Positions 1 to 13,027 of a DNA stretch of 64,000 nt are shown here, piece by piece. The stretch is from Oscheius onirici. Its lineage: Eukaryota; Nematoda; Chromadorea; Rhabditida; Rhabditidae. Positions within the stretch are counted from its first letter, which is position 1. The number at the start of each line of letters is the position of its first letter. Location: positions 7,302,501 through 7,366,500 of the forward strand of contig OW051470.1 in NCBI GenBank assembly GCA_932521025.1, given 5' to 3'. The position numbers and the translations under genes are program-made. The notes under the pieces were generated by a model. The model was not told where the DNA came from. It was given only the letters and a program-made list of their open reading frames with translations, and made no database searches.

Positions 1-1
1 T

Positions 2-211
2 CTTCCTCTCCCTCTCACTGCCGCCACCTGCCTCTCAAAACGTGGTCGCAACAACTGGAAGGAGGTCAACTACAAGGATTCGGATGCCCGAAGCGCCCCC
101 TCCAGCGGAAGTGGAGATGGAGGAGCTCTCAAACACGATGGTCAGCCGGACTTCTTCAAGAGAGTCTCGAAGAAGATCGCAAGCCAGCTGAAGCACTACT
201 ACTGGGCCTAG
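2..211 (+). CDS. 3' terminal exon of an unrecognised gene (partial)
   Basis: The frame ending at the TAG at 209-211 is open back to the window edge. An AATAAA follows 49 nt after the stop, which supports a real gene end. The visible peptide is polar: a stretch around RGRNNWKEVNYKD, a Gly/Ser-rich linker, then a basic-aromatic tail ending KHYYWA. I recognise no domain. The start and upstream exons lie outside the window, and the first 30 or so bases could be intron rather than exon. Confidence 0.5.
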   Translation, partial: LPLPLTAATCLSKRGRNNWKEVNYKDSDARSAPSSGSGDGGALKHDGQPDFFKRVSKKIASQLKHYYWA

Positions 212-259
212 CTTCTTCTGCCTGAATCCTCCAGTTTCTCCTCTTTCTTATAACTGGAG

Positions 260-265
260 AATAAA
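260..265 (+). terminator. Polyadenylation signal AATAAA
   Basis: AATAAA lies 49 nt downstream of the stop at 209-211, a typical 3' UTR distance for a compact genome. Confidence 0.6.
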
Positions 266-903
266 TGTTTTTTTGTAAAGACTTGTTCCTTTCTTCTTGA
301 CATTCTATAGGTTTTTCTTTGGTTCAGAACTAGAACAATGGGATTGGGGAAACACATCGAATTCATCAGTAGTCGTTTGGTACCAGGAAGCCTGCTAGAT
401 CTAACAAACTCGGAATCGGACTCTGACACCTTGCACATTTAGAGGACGCGAGATGGGCAACGGGCCTAGACGGTCCCTCCTACCTCCTGCGGGAAGTGTT
501 GGAGGAAAGTGCGGTACTCTTTGACTCTGGTGATTCGCAGACCACGATCAGGTTAGAAAAAGCTTAGCGAAGTAAGTCACGAATGCTCTGGCAGAAAACA
601 GGAGTAGGGAACTACATACTTGTATACGACTTTTGGAATAGAGGTTCCGGCCTTACTGTCAGTTCAAAACTCTTTTTATCAGGTAATCTGGTTCAGTTGA
701 CTTCTGTTACGTTCCCATTGTTGAACAGATCCTCCACTTTTGATAGGTATTGTACGCTTGGCAGAGGAAAGCGACCGAACTGTAAGCCTCTATTCCCTAT
801 AACTGTTCCGAAAGAGATCCGGTCAGAGAACTCTGTCCCCTCTAATTGGTCTGTCTCCGCCAACAAAACAAGGGTCACTTGTCTTATTTACACTAGTATG
901 TGC
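266..903. other. Gene-free stretch between convergent genes
   Basis: This stretch lies between the 3' end of the plus-strand gene and the 3' end of the minus-strand CRAL-TRIO gene. A plus-strand ORF overlapping the end of the minus gene (583-1038) shows no family resemblance and is antisense to a real exon. I see no RNA gene or repeat. Confidence 0.4.
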
Positions 904-2822
904 TTAGTGTACGTGGATCACGTACTCAACCTTCACCGTGAAGTAGCCACTCCGATTGTGGAAACAGAGACTGTACTCTCCGTCTTCGAGCTTCTCCAGC
1001 ATCCCTTCCTCATTGAGTTTGTTAGTCACGAGACGTAGACGAGGATAAGCCAGTTCTTGAGGGTCCTAGACAATAGTTGAACTCTTACTCTCTTCAATTA
1101 CCTTGTTCTTGTGGATGGAGAAGTCGACTTCTCCGGAGACGGTGAAATCCCAAAGGAGGCTACGGCCTTCGGATACTGTAATGGGAACGGCAAAGACCTC
1201 TCCGGGAGCCACATCCTGTAAGAGTATGAGTCAAAAGAATTAGAGACTACCTTTTTGTTGGAACTTGGCCTGTCGATTCCTAACTTTTTGTAGTGTTGAT
1301 GGACTTGGTAGTGGTCAGAGGAGGTAATTTTCTTTCTCATACTCACACCGGATTCGTCTCCATTCGGCATCTTGGCAACGAACTCTCCTAAAATCTGGTC
1401 TCTTGACTCATACTCTCTCCCTACCTCCATACTCTTTAGGAACGAACCATTTGGGCAAATGTTTGGGAAGGTCCTCCTTCCCGCCAATAATCTCAATCCG
1501 CTTCAGATTCTGCTCGGAGAGGAAGAGACGGGCTACCTTCCAGAGCACACTGATGAGACGAGGCGGATTGACGAGGAAGATTCGCTGAACCATTTCGGGA
1601 AACCAGTCCTGCCAGAGTTCGGAACGCAACTGCCACAACTTCATGTATCCGCTCATTGGATTCACATAATCGGCCATGTTGACGGTAGCCAAGTCAAAAA
1701 TAACGATGAATTGAACGGGCCCCTTTCCAGGCTTCTGCTGCCTCTCGCGCCTGGAATCTCTGTGTAAGAAATATGAAAAATCATGAAAGAATCTCAATTT
1801 TCAGATTCAGAAAGAAAACAACAATTTTTTGAAATGAACAAAAAAAGATCAACACCCGGCGGGACTCGAACCCGCATGTCCGGTTCCGGAGGCCGGCGCC
1901 TTCTCCTTTAGGCCACGGGTGTGCGGCAAGTTTGAAATGCATTTGCGCTACATAAGCTTTGTATTTTTTGTATTGATGAGGAAACATTTTTCAACCTTCC
2001 CGATCAATTTTTTGTGGAAAATTTAGCTCAATTACATTTTTTAGATAACCTGAAGCACCTACGTTCGTATCTTGCCATTGATAAATACTTCCCTAAAAAT
2101 TCATCCTGTTCTAGAGAAAACCCAGTTTCAAGTTTCCCAATCTTCCCCTTCAAAACTCACTCCAAAATGAGTTGAAGTAGCATCTCGGAGTAACCAAAAC
2201 AGTGTACCAAATAGTCGCTGGTCTTGAAGATCTTTATGAACTCCTTCGGCTGTCCCCATGCCCTCTCGACAAACAGGAATGCGTTGTGTTCATCGGACCA
2301 TTGGCTGTCGAACAGTCTCGAGCTGGCAATAAATGGCAGAAAGGGCGAAATGTGAGCCATTTCGAAGAACTTTGTCGGCAGATCGCTGCCGTGAAAGCCG
2401 GAAGCAATTCTTGAGCTGACGTAGCTCGGAAAATTGTGCTCAATTTTCGCCAAATCGCCCTGGTAGCCACGAATCCATCGAACCAAGTTGAGATCAGTGT
2501 CCAGGTCACTCGGAATTCCACCTTTGACCACTTTGTTCAGCCTGAAAAAGCAAATGTTTTGAAGCATGTTGGCGGATTTTCAATCAAGGAGAATTGATTG
2601 TTTTTTTTCTCATTTCGACTTTTTCAGTTATGTTTACATCACTGTAAAAGTCGACGAAACCCTAATAAACTTTGAAAGAAAAACTGGCAAGTAGTAAGAA
2701 GAAAACTCCATGCCTGTTTGTTCAAGAATGGTAAAAAAAGCTCACCTTTCCCTCAACTTGTCAATTTGAGCTTTTTCTTCGGCACTGGGTGGTTCCGCTG
2801 ACCGACAGCCGAGGACAGTCAT
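904..2822 (-). CDS. CRAL-TRIO (SEC14) plus GOLD domain protein, CTG/SEC14L type
   Basis: Predicted lipid-binding or lipid-transfer protein; the SEC14 lobe holds a hydrophobic ligand and the GOLD domain is a beta-sandwich often tied to Golgi or endosomal membranes. Exons I can join: 2746-2822 (ATG), 2161-2541, an exon ending at 1759, 1251-1303, 1102-1215 and 904-1065 (TAA). The N-terminal part carries the CRAL-TRIO-N motif (LVRWIRGY, with DTDLNLVRW). The CRAL-TRIO core shows FIVIFDLATVNMADYVNP, then IFLVNPPRLISVLWKVARL and ends at VPKEYGG, the usual end of this fold. The GOLD part has APGEVFAVPITVSEGRSL, LLWDFTVSGEVDFSIH and a final FTVKVEYVIHVH. Domain order matches nematode CTG-1/2 and animal SEC14L2. 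The donor before 1303 reads gtgtga, so that junction is less sure. An acceptor-like attatag lies 14 nt upstream of the ATG. Confidence 0.85.
1852..1922 (-). tRNA. tRNA-Arg, anticodon CCG, inside an intron
   Basis: On the minus strand the 71 nt fold as a cloverleaf: a perfect 7-bp acceptor stem (ACACCCG with CGGGTGT), a D arm with GCCT/AGGC ends, an anticodon loop CTCCGGA with U33 and anticodon CCG, and a T arm GCGGG-TTCGAGT-CCCGC. The B box GGTTCGAGTCC is canonical. The closing pair of the anticodon stem (31-39) is C-A, a mismatch. It lies within the intron 1760-2160 of the CRAL-TRIO/GOLD gene and on the same strand. No CCA is encoded, as expected in eukaryotes. Confidence 0.92.
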
Positions 2823-3561
2823 TTCCGGCTTCTACCTATAATAGAAAAAACCGTTCAAAGGCGTTGCGAGGAGGAAGTGTCCAGATCGGGGACTAGATAG
2901 AATCAAGAAGCCTATAAGGGTCTGCAGATCGAGGCCGATCAGATTAGTTTATGCGGAAGCAGCAGCAAAATGGTTAGTTGACCGAAAAATCAAGCGACCA
3001 ATATAAGGCAAAGATTGGCTATGGCAGACGAATCGTCCACTCTGGCGGGTCACTTGGTCCGGTTCTTCGTGGACAATTTGTCAGCTGTAACCACCATTAC
3101 TGTTCTTCAGCAGGCGTTAAAGGCAAGAGTTTCAGGCTGAGAATGCGGTAAAAATCAGGTAACTGGTTGACTCTTGACTTGACCGGAGAAAACGTGGGGT
3201 CGTTAGAGGTCACAGGCCTAGGTGAGGAGGCGATGCGACGCGTAGATTATTGGCCGCGAGACCCTGTTGGACCCAGTTCTGTGTGGAAGGAAGGTCTTCG
3301 AGCGATAGATGGTTAGGAGAACGCGAGTTCACTAGGAACAGTCACGTTGATTTCTGAAGAAACCGGTTCTCAAGAGTACTCGTTCTGAATTGCTAAATTT
3401 CATAACGGAAAAAACCTCAAATTGCCAACAAAAATATAACAAATCTACTACGATGAGCTTGGTTCCTGGACCCGAATTTCCGTGGCGGAGAAGCGGGAAG
3501 TGAACTTGGCAGGCCCGAGATTCCATGCTTCTACCTGAACCAAGTTTTCCCTTTGAAATGT
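2823..3561. other. Spacer between two minus-strand genes
   Basis: This stretch holds the 5' flank of the CRAL-TRIO gene and the 3' UTR of MRPS34. An isolated 39-codon ATG frame at 3021-3140 (plus) has no visible family. Nothing else is supportable here. Confidence 0.4.
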
Positions 3562-4280
3562 TTAAAAACCGACTTTTAGAGGTAGTTCTTTTCCAAAGAG
3601 ATCAAGAAGGACGTCCTTGTCAACTTCATCGTAGATGGAATTCGACTTGGCTGCCGGCTCGGCCTGTTTCACGAGTCCTTGGAACATTTGGAACTCGGGA
3701 TCGACGCACAGCTTCAAGGGAGAGCGCTTATCGTCTTCGGAGATTGTGGCTCCCTTCTTCTGTGCCGCCTTTTTCATGAATAACGCCTAAAAGATTTTTG
3801 TGATAAAACGAGTAAAAACCTGTAGAGGAGGAACGGGATATGTTGATGGAAGTGCGATTTCTTTTACAGGAGCTGTACACTCCGTTAGTGCCTTTTCTTC
3901 ATGTCTAAAAAAGTTGGTGGAACATTCTCGATAAAAAAAGACTTACTTGTGAACGAGACGCCAATCACTTCGATTCAAATCCTTGTTGAACTCGTAAATT
4001 CCGAGATTTCTTCCTCTGTAAGTCCACTCCGCCCAGAGTTTTCCGTTGAACAGCCAGCGATCCATTCCTGGATGTGCCTAAAGTTTTTGCATATTTTTAT
4101 GTTGAAAAATTAAATAACCTTGGTTACTCGCAAATAAGACGGCTGTTCGGGCCATTTTCTCATCCATTCGTTCTTCGTAACAACTCTTCCCACGCCGAAT
4201 CCTCGAAGTTGGCACAATATTTCCCACAAGAACTTGCCCTCGGCCGTTACATCGTAGTTACCAACGAATCGGTAGGCCAT
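3562..4280 (-). CDS. MRPS34: Mitochondrial ribosomal protein S34
   Basis: Small-subunit mitoribosomal protein. Four exons are visible. The first (from ATG 4278-4280) encodes MAYRFVGNYDV followed by KFLWEILCQLRGFGVGRVV, the typical MRPS34 block in which leucines and a GxGR turn precede TKNEWMRKWPEQPSY. The second exon encodes KLWAEWTYRGRNLGIYEF and DWRLVHK, also characteristic of the family. The third runs through a Pro-rich stretch (STYPVPPLQ). The last exon has FMKKAAQKKG and ends LPLKVGF. Introns are about 35 to 55 nt. Only two bases separate a good acceptor (tttcag) from the ATG, so this message is a candidate for spliced-leader addition. The last exon is weakly conserved, so its frame rests on splice phase. 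Confidence 0.82.
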
Positions 4281-4839
4281 ACCTGAAATTTATCGCCATA
4301 TTTTTGTAGTTGTGAGCAAAACGTGAATAAAAGCAAAGAAATGGGAAGATATGTAAACAGCAGAAAAGAACGAGGAAAAGTGGTTACAAGGCTTACGCAA
4401 TTGCGGACTTGAAATTTACATATTTTCAATGGGGCGGCCAAAAGTATATTCTGTCTCGTCGTAGGCTTTTCTAGTCTTGAGTGCCTCTTTTGCATTCGAC
4501 CTCTTGTCATATCGCTTTTTAACTCTTTTGAAGTGCCTCTGTAGCACATGTTCGCTCGCAGTTTTTGTTTTACTGGCGTCTGGAAACACCCCAATGTTCT
4601 CAAGTCAGTTCACTCCCGGTACAGCTAACCATTGCTTTTTCACGCTCCCAGAATGTTTATCTAGCCAGTACTTGTGTAAAATCGCAGTTATTGCTCGGCG
4701 ATGTAACTTGATCCCATCGTCAAAACCAATTGCAGTCGAGTCGTATCGCAGCAAACTTGCTTTTCACTTTCCTAGTTACCCCAATTTTTTTGTAAAGCAC
4801 ATTTATAGGCGATTCATGTTGTTTCACAACAGCTAAATT
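4281..4839. other. Divergent promoter region between MRPS34 and the TBC gene
   Basis: About 560 nt separate the two divergent start codons. The region is AT-rich. A minus-strand ORF at 4247-4603 and a plus ORF at 4477-4836 show no domain and are probably chance frames. No specific regulatory motif is clear. Confidence 0.35.
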
Positions 4840-6423
4840 ATGGATTTGTCCACCATTACGGTCCCAGACGAGCGGATGACTGTCAGTTGTCCTCCAGAAG
4901 CATATGAATCAGACTACAGCCTTCCTCCCTCCTTATATCGTGGTGATTCATCTGTAAACGGGGATGAAGCCTATATTCGGCAGTATCCTGAAAGAGCAGG
5001 AGAAGTAAGTCTTAACTATGGAAAAAATATGACTGTCAGACTGATTCTGGCCGACGGAGTCATTCCGGCAGTCAGGAAGGGTGCAGTACGGTGGTTGAGG
5101 AAGATGAAGACAGACACTTGGACGAACCAGAGGCTGATCAGTTCGGATTCTTGCTCAAACAGAACAATTCCAACAGCACAATACCGTGAGTGGTCCGAAA
5201 GAAATAGAAAAACATGTTTAGAAGGAGAACGCCTTTAGATTTGAACAAACTTCGACGGAGAGAGAAGAAATGGATTCAGATGTTCGAAAATTGGCGATAT
5301 TTTATGGATAACAAGTGAGTACGAGCTGAAAGCAATAGAAACTTGACAGATTTGACAAGATTCGTGATCGATGCCGAAAAGGCATCCCTCCAGCGATTCG
5401 TGGAAAGGCCTGGAAGTATCTCTGCGGAGCCGTCTATCACATGGAGGTTTCATCAAATAGACACGTCTTTGAGATACCTATAGCCCTTTTGCCCAAAATT
5501 TTTGCGATTTCAGAGATGCATGCGCGGAGAAGTTGATCCAAAATGGGCAGACGACATTGACAAGGATTTGAACAGGCAATTCCCCGAGCATGAACTTTTC
5601 GCGAGAAGTGGTAAATTCGGTGAGAATGGGAGAGAGGATCTGGCAACTTTACTCCGCTGCTGGACAGTTCTCTTCCCAGAAGAAGGCTACTGTCAGGGAC
5701 AGGCGCCTGTGGCTTCAGTTCTCCTCATGCACATGCCTTTGAGGTAGGTGAATGAAATGTCTAGTTCAATCGAGATTCCCTCGATAAAATATTCAAACAC
5801 TTTTCAGGGATGCATTTTACTGCTTCGTACAGATCTGTGTCCGCTATTTGCCCAATTATTATAGTGCCGGGCTGGTGAGAAGCACTAAAAATGTAGAAAA
5901 GATAAAATTTAGGAAGCTGTTCAAGTTGACGGCGATATTCTGCAAACTTTGCTGAAAGACAAGTCGAGAGCAACTTACAGTCATTTGGTAAGCGTCTCCA
6001 GAATATTTGAGTCAAAATCTCACAGAAAAAACAAGGAGTTGACCCTGTCTTGTACATGATCGAATGGTTCATGTGCATCTTCTGCCGGACACTGCCTTGG
6101 CCGACAGTCCTGCGTGTCTGGGACATGTTTTTCTGTGAAGGCGTTAAGGTCCTCTTCAAAGTAGCCCTCGTTATCATGAAGAACACAATCAGTACAAAGG
6201 AACAGTGCAAACAGTATCCCGACCTCCATGCTATCGTTATCCGTCTCAAAAATCTACCTCCTTCGATTACCGACGAAGAAACACTTGTTCAAAAAGTAAG
6301 TGAAAGAAATAACTAAATAAAAACATGTTTCAGGTCTGCGAAGTGAGTCTCGATGACTCGGAAATGGAGAAACTACATTTCCGGGCCCTGAAACTCCGCC
6401 AGATGCGCATGAAACAAAAATAA
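4840..6423 (+). CDS. TBC1D10: TBC-domain Rab GTPase-activating protein, TBC1D10 (EPI64/Whacked) type
   Basis: Stimulates GTP hydrolysis by Rab GTPases with the dual Arg/Gln finger of TBC domains. The first exon is acidic and low in complexity (MDLSTITVPDERM...). After it come KQNNSNSTI and the TBC domain: RKGIPPAIRGKAWKYLCG, then IDKDLNRQFPEHELF, which carries the IxxDxxR arginine finger, then EEGYCQGQAPVASVLLMHMP, which carries the YCQ glutamine finger, then PNYYSAGLEAVQ and DPVLYMIEWFMCIFCRTLPW, and VLRVWDMFFCEGVKVLFKVA. All these blocks follow the TBC1D10 order. The long Pro/Lys-rich tail of vertebrate TBC1D10A is absent; the protein ends MRMKQK. Introns are about 40 to 60 nt. The second exon joins in phase at GAA, giving RAGE-EGCSTVVEED. 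Confidence is high for the family and moderate for the first exon. Confidence 0.93.
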
Positions 6424-6560
6424 TCTTCGCCTTCTTGCTTTCTCCCTAGGTATTGCTCCGTGTGAAGCTGTCGTTGTGATATTCCGAATAATCTCCACTT
6501 GCATTTTATACGTCTTGCCATCGAAAAGATGTCTTATTCTCTCGCTTATACCTCCGTTTT

Positions 6561-6566
6561 AATAAA
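6561..6566 (+). terminator. Polyadenylation signal AATAAA
   Basis: AATAAA followed by an A-run lies 137 nt after the TBC1D10 stop. Confidence 0.6.
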
Positions 6567-7285
6567 AAAAAAAATTATCCTGGTACCTAAATACAGTTTG
6601 GTATTACTTCGGTGATAATGTAAAGAAGAGGGTGCTACAGTAAGAAAGACAGTAGTGAGAAGAATGTCTGTCTGACCGATCTCCTGACTCAACAACCTCC
6701 AATACCTTCTGGCGACGACAATGCAAAATTAAACAATAAACTACAAATCTTAAAAGATATAACAAGTTTTTCCATCGAGAAAACCGCAAAAAAATTTTGC
6801 CCAGATTTTTTTGAACATACATAACATGCGCGCCATTTGCGTGTTGTTCCTCCAATTTCGGTTTCCTCGAATCTTCTTTCCTTTCCCCTATTCTCTCAAT
6901 CTTTACTTTTTCTTCTTTTGTCTTTTCTGTTAGAAAAAAATATCAGAGTTGCTCAAAAGTTACCAATAAAGTGAAATTCAAAACGTGCACGCTGTTTACA
7001 AGCTCCAGAAAGTGCTTCCCGTCGCCTAGTATTCTAATTTTACAAACTCCAATATCGTCGGTTTTTGGACGGTTAGTTCGCTGAAATGTTCCTATTTGGC
7101 CGACATATAGATAGAAACAAATAGTTGTTTCCAATTCTTGCACCAGTTCTCTATACAACAACATCAATTATTTGATTTGTACTTTTTCATCATCCTGAAT
7201 TCCTACGTCCGCCTCTGTTCATTGTTTCGCTTGATTCTTTCGTAATTTATTCGTTTTGGAAATAATCCTAGTTTTACAGGGTAGA
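6567..7285. other. Spacer before NAA15
   Basis: About 720 nt, with pyrimidine-rich stretches near 6850-6930. It ends in the acceptor gttttacag, which lies 7 nt before the NAA15 ATG. No other gene is visible. Confidence 0.4.
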
Positions 7286-10200
7286 ATGGCGCCTCCTGGC
7301 CAGTCCAGCAGTCAACCCCTCCCGCCAAAAGAACTCGGCTTGTTCAAGAAAATTATCGTAAGTTTATCACTCTCCGTCTTGATAAGTCGTTTATTCACAG
7401 AAAAATTATGAAAGCAAGCAGTACCGGTTTGGTCTAAAGCACGCCAAGTCGATCCTGGCGAATCCTCAGTTTTCCGAACATGGAGGTACGTGTTTAGACC
7501 ATTTTCACGAAACTTTCTTTATTTTCAGAAACGCTTTCGATGAAAGGACTAATTCTGAGCTGTATGGGCAAGAATGAAGAGGCAATGGAATGCGTCAAGC
7601 GCGGTCTGACCGCCGATCTGAAGTCCTACGTCTGCTGGCACGTTTACGGCCTGGTCCAGAGGGCGGAGAAGAAATACGACGAGGCTATCAAGGTATAATT
7701 AGTTTTATTTTTCAAATGACACCGTTTTAGGCCTATAAAAACGCGATTCGTATGGACAAGGACAACGTCCAAATTCTGCGAGATCTATCCCTGTTACAGG
7801 TCCAGATTCGCGACTATGAAGGCTACAAGGTATTTTTTATCCGATTTCCGGCAAAATGAATTTCAGGAGAGCCGTTACCATCTGCTCCGTCTCCGTCCGA
7901 CCCAAAAGCTCAACTGGATCGGCTATGCCACGGCTCACCATCTGTTGAAAGACTACGACAAAGCTCTGGACATTATAACCGAATTCATCCTCTCCCATCA
8001 GGTAAATTTGTTTTTGTCCTATGTAGAAACATGTTGCAGCCGACGGGCTATGATTACGAGCATTCGGAGCTGCTTCTCTACCAGAACATGATCCTGCGCG
8101 AAGCTGGGCAGTACCAGATCGCTCTGACGCGGCTCGAGGAAAATTCGACGCAGATGTACGACCGAGTCGTCTACATGGAGACGCGAGGAGGTCTTCTGAT
8201 GAAGCTGAACCGACGGGCCGATGCGGAACGCGTCTGGAGACAGCTCCTCGACCGCAATCAGGAAAATCTTCTCTACTACCAGAAGATTGAGGAGTGTCAG
8301 GGCCTATCCGGTATGCTTTTATTGAAATTTTAACATTTTCGAGCTCAGAAGACTACTCGGACGAGCGACTTGCTCTCTACGACGAGCTGGCGAAGAAATA
8401 TCCGCGAGCTGCGGCTGCCCGTCGTCAGCCACTCTATTTCGTAAGCGGAGATCAGCTGAGAAAGCGTCTAACAGAATGGGTCGCTTCGGCTCTTCGAAAA
8501 GGAATCCCGAGTCTTTTCAAGAACCTCGTCCCCCTGTATCAGGATCCTCAAAAGGTTGCCGTTTTTGATTTTCTAGGCCTTACTTTGAAGTTTTAGGTCG
8601 CTCTGATCGAGTCGATTCTCCATGATTTCGTAAGGACAATTGATGAAAACGGGTACAAAAATGCCTCCTTCGACGGTTCATCTTTATATTTGTGGCCAGA
8701 AAATCAATTTTAGGTGCTAAAGATACGATCGAATCGCCTTCCACTGCCCTCTGGCTATATCTCCTTGTTGCTCAACATTACGACCGGGTCGGACAGACTG
8801 TCTTGGCCATGAAATACGCCGAAAAGGCCCTATCCCATACCCCGACGCTCATCGAAACTCTTATGATCAAGGCCAAAATTTATAAGCACGCCGGTGACTA
8901 TTCGGAAGCTGCTCGCATGATGGACGAGGCCCAAGCCCTGGACACGGCCGACAGATACATCAACGGTAAATGTGCCAAGTATTTCCTCCGTGCCGGCCTT
9001 ATGGACGAGGCTGAGAAGATGTGCGGCAAATTCACACGGGTAGGCTCTCTTTTTAAAGTTCTAACCAAAGAATGTAGGAGGGAGAACGTCCTTGCATCAG
9101 CCTGAACGATATGCAATGTATGTGGTGGGAACTGGAGTCGGCCCGAGCTTATCGCAAAGCGAGCAAATACGGTGAAGCTCTGAAGAAGGCCCACCAAATC
9201 GAGGCTCACTTCTCTGGAATGATCGAGGATCAGTTTGATTTCCACACGTACTGTTTGCGCAAGATGACGCTCTCGTCGTACGTCCAGCTCATTCGTCTTG
9301 AGGACGTGCTCCGTCGTCACAACTACTACTATCAGGCCGCCAAATTGGCTATCCGCATATATTTGAGGCTGTTGGACAGGCCGAATGATGTTCATCAGAG
9401 CAACGGCGTCGAAGACGGTCTCTCAGCTGCAGCTAAGAAGAAAATGAAGAAGAAGCTGAAGAAGGAAAAGGAGGCTGAAGACGAGAAGAAGAAGGTGCTT
9501 TTAATCTATTTGTTTGGATAAATTCTTAAAATTAGGTGGAAGAGAAGGACAGCGCCATGCGTTTCGATCCCGACGCTCTTCTGAACACGACGGATCCGCT
9601 GGGAGAAGCGGCCAAATTCGCTCAGCCGCTTCACATGCTCGGATGTAACCATGTCACCGGATACACTCTCGCTTTCGAGGTCTACCTGAGAAAGGCTTGT
9701 TTCTTATTCATTTTTATTACCATAAAAACACTAGAAACGTTGTAAACAACATGTTTTAGGAAAAAGTTTTGCTGATGTTGAAGTGTCTCCGCGAGGCCGA
9801 CAAGCTTGATAGAAACGACCCGCTGCTCCATATCGCCAAGGTGAAGTATCTGAAGTATGCCAAGACGGCCAAACACGAGGGCCTGGTTGCCGATGTCGTC
9901 AAAGAGCTCCAGGAGCAGATTTTCGATTGCACGGACCCAGTGAAACTCAACGAGGAGTTCAAGCAGCGAAATATCGGTAGTCTGATACACAGAATGGCTG
10001 GTACGTTTTCTTTTTTTTCACAAATATGATTTTGTTTAGTCGCCGAGAGTAATCTCATTCTTGACGTCAATCAGGAGTCGTCTGTCAAGAACTGGCTTCT
10101 CAAGTCCCTGGAAGACGGTAAATTGAGCGGACGAATTCTGAAGAACTTCATCAAGCTCTACGACGGCATCAAGTACGGTCGATATGGAAATTGGACAAAG

Positions 10201-10491
10201 GAGGAGGTGCGTTTTCACTCAAACTTTCTGATTTTAAAGTGAGATTATGCCATCTACATTGGTACCACTTTTTGTCTTGAAGCCGAAGATGGAGCCTTTT
10301 ATAACTTTTAGCTTGACATTCATGCTGCAATTCAAGTTAAGTTACCTCCTAATTAATGCAATTTCCAGACGGATTCGGTAGTCAAACTCGCCCATCAGCT
10401 CTTCCCCCAGTCGCAGACCTTCGGTGGCGGAAGCCCGACGACGATGCAGGAAAAGAAGGAGCTTCCAGACGAATGTCATCACGTTTTCTAA
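7286..10491 (+). CDS. NAA15: NatA N-terminal acetyltransferase auxiliary subunit
   Basis: Ribosome-anchoring TPR scaffold of the NatA complex; it binds the catalytic subunit NAA10 and so directs co-translational acetylation of Ser/Ala/Thr/Gly N-termini. The opening ([21 protein letters not shown], split by one intron) is the family signature. It is followed by TPR repeats ([63 protein letters not shown]), the middle part with [19 protein letters not shown], then [17 protein letters not shown], the block [20 protein letters not shown], and [16 protein letters not shown] Lys/Glu-rich stretch near 9430-9545 is the usual charged segment. The last exon ends DECHHVF. Overall length (about 860 residues) fits the family. 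Roughly a dozen small introns. The ATG sits 7 nt after an acceptor. The 3' UTR has AATAAA at 10851-10856. Confidence 0.96.
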
Positions 10492-10850
10492 TCCTCCGAA
10501 TTTCTTCCCCAAAACACGCTCAGAACTTCCCTTTCACAACGAAGACGTGTATTCTTCCCTTTCCTTCATTAACCCATCAGATATTAGGCTAAAGCTTGTT
10601 TCTAATCATCAGACCAGCATCTCTTTCAGATATCACTGTTTTTGGCTCGTTACGACGCCCCGGTTTGTCTCTCCGTATCTCTTTTTCTTATTTGTTGAGT
10701 TTTGTTGATTTATGACTGATCGCTTTTCTTTTTCCTAGAACTTTTTTGATGAATCTAAGTCTCTTTGAACTCGATGCTGGCTCCCCCGTTAGCGTTATCT
10801 CTTCTCCCAACGCAAGTAGTCATTTTTGAGCGTATTTAAAACGAAGGTAT

Positions 10851-10856
10851 AATAAA
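10851..10856 (+). terminator. Polyadenylation signal AATAAA
   Basis: AATAAA lies 360 nt after the NAA15 stop and 105 nt before the start of the kinase gene. This spacing is close to that of the operon-like pairs elsewhere in the window, so a NAA15 to PHKG operon is possible. Confidence 0.5.
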
Positions 10857-10960
10857 TTTTAAATGACGTTAGCCAAATGAAATAGTGGCTTGCCATTCGT
10901 ATATCGATTTTTTGATGGAAAGAGCTTTGTATCGAGAAAATTTTCAGTAGAAAAACCAAG

Positions 10961-12673
<1,713 letters not shown>

Positions 12674-13027
12674 ATAAATTCGAGTGCCTTTACCCCAAAA
12701 AAAATACGTGGTTTCCCTCCTTAGGACGTCTCCCAACCAAATGTAAATAGCTTTGTATTCACTTTCTAGAGAGCCAGGTCATACACGCTAGCCTTTTTGT
12801 AGTCCCTGCCATTCGGTGCTTAGATCTCCAAAACTCGTCTTCGCCATATTCCCTTGATTTTTAGCCGATAATTTGCGCCAATTTTTGTATACACGTTGTA
12901 TTTTGTCTTTCCAAAAGCATATTCATAAATTTTAAATGCCACATTCTTGATTTTGCATGTGTTTATTCGTTTTGATCGAAAACTACTCTAAAAATTGACT
13001 AAACCGCAGGAAAAGCAAGAATTTAGC
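12674..13027. other. Spacer between PHKG and XPD
   Basis: About 350 nt, the PHKG 3' UTR and the XPD leader. It ends in an acceptor-like aaccgcag 19 nt before the XPD ATG. No other gene is visible. Confidence 0.4.

Noticed and set aside
583-1038. 151-codon plus-strand ORF
   Set aside because: It overlaps the last exon of the CRAL-TRIO/GOLD gene in antisense, has no family resemblance and no splice or start context.
1372-1767. 131-codon plus-strand ORF
   Set aside because: Antisense shadow of the CRAL-TRIO core exon, whose minus-strand reading has clear homology.
3021-3140. 39-codon ATG frame in the spacer before MRPS34
   Set aside because: Too short and without relatives that I know, no acceptor near the ATG and no poly(A) signal; left unannotated.
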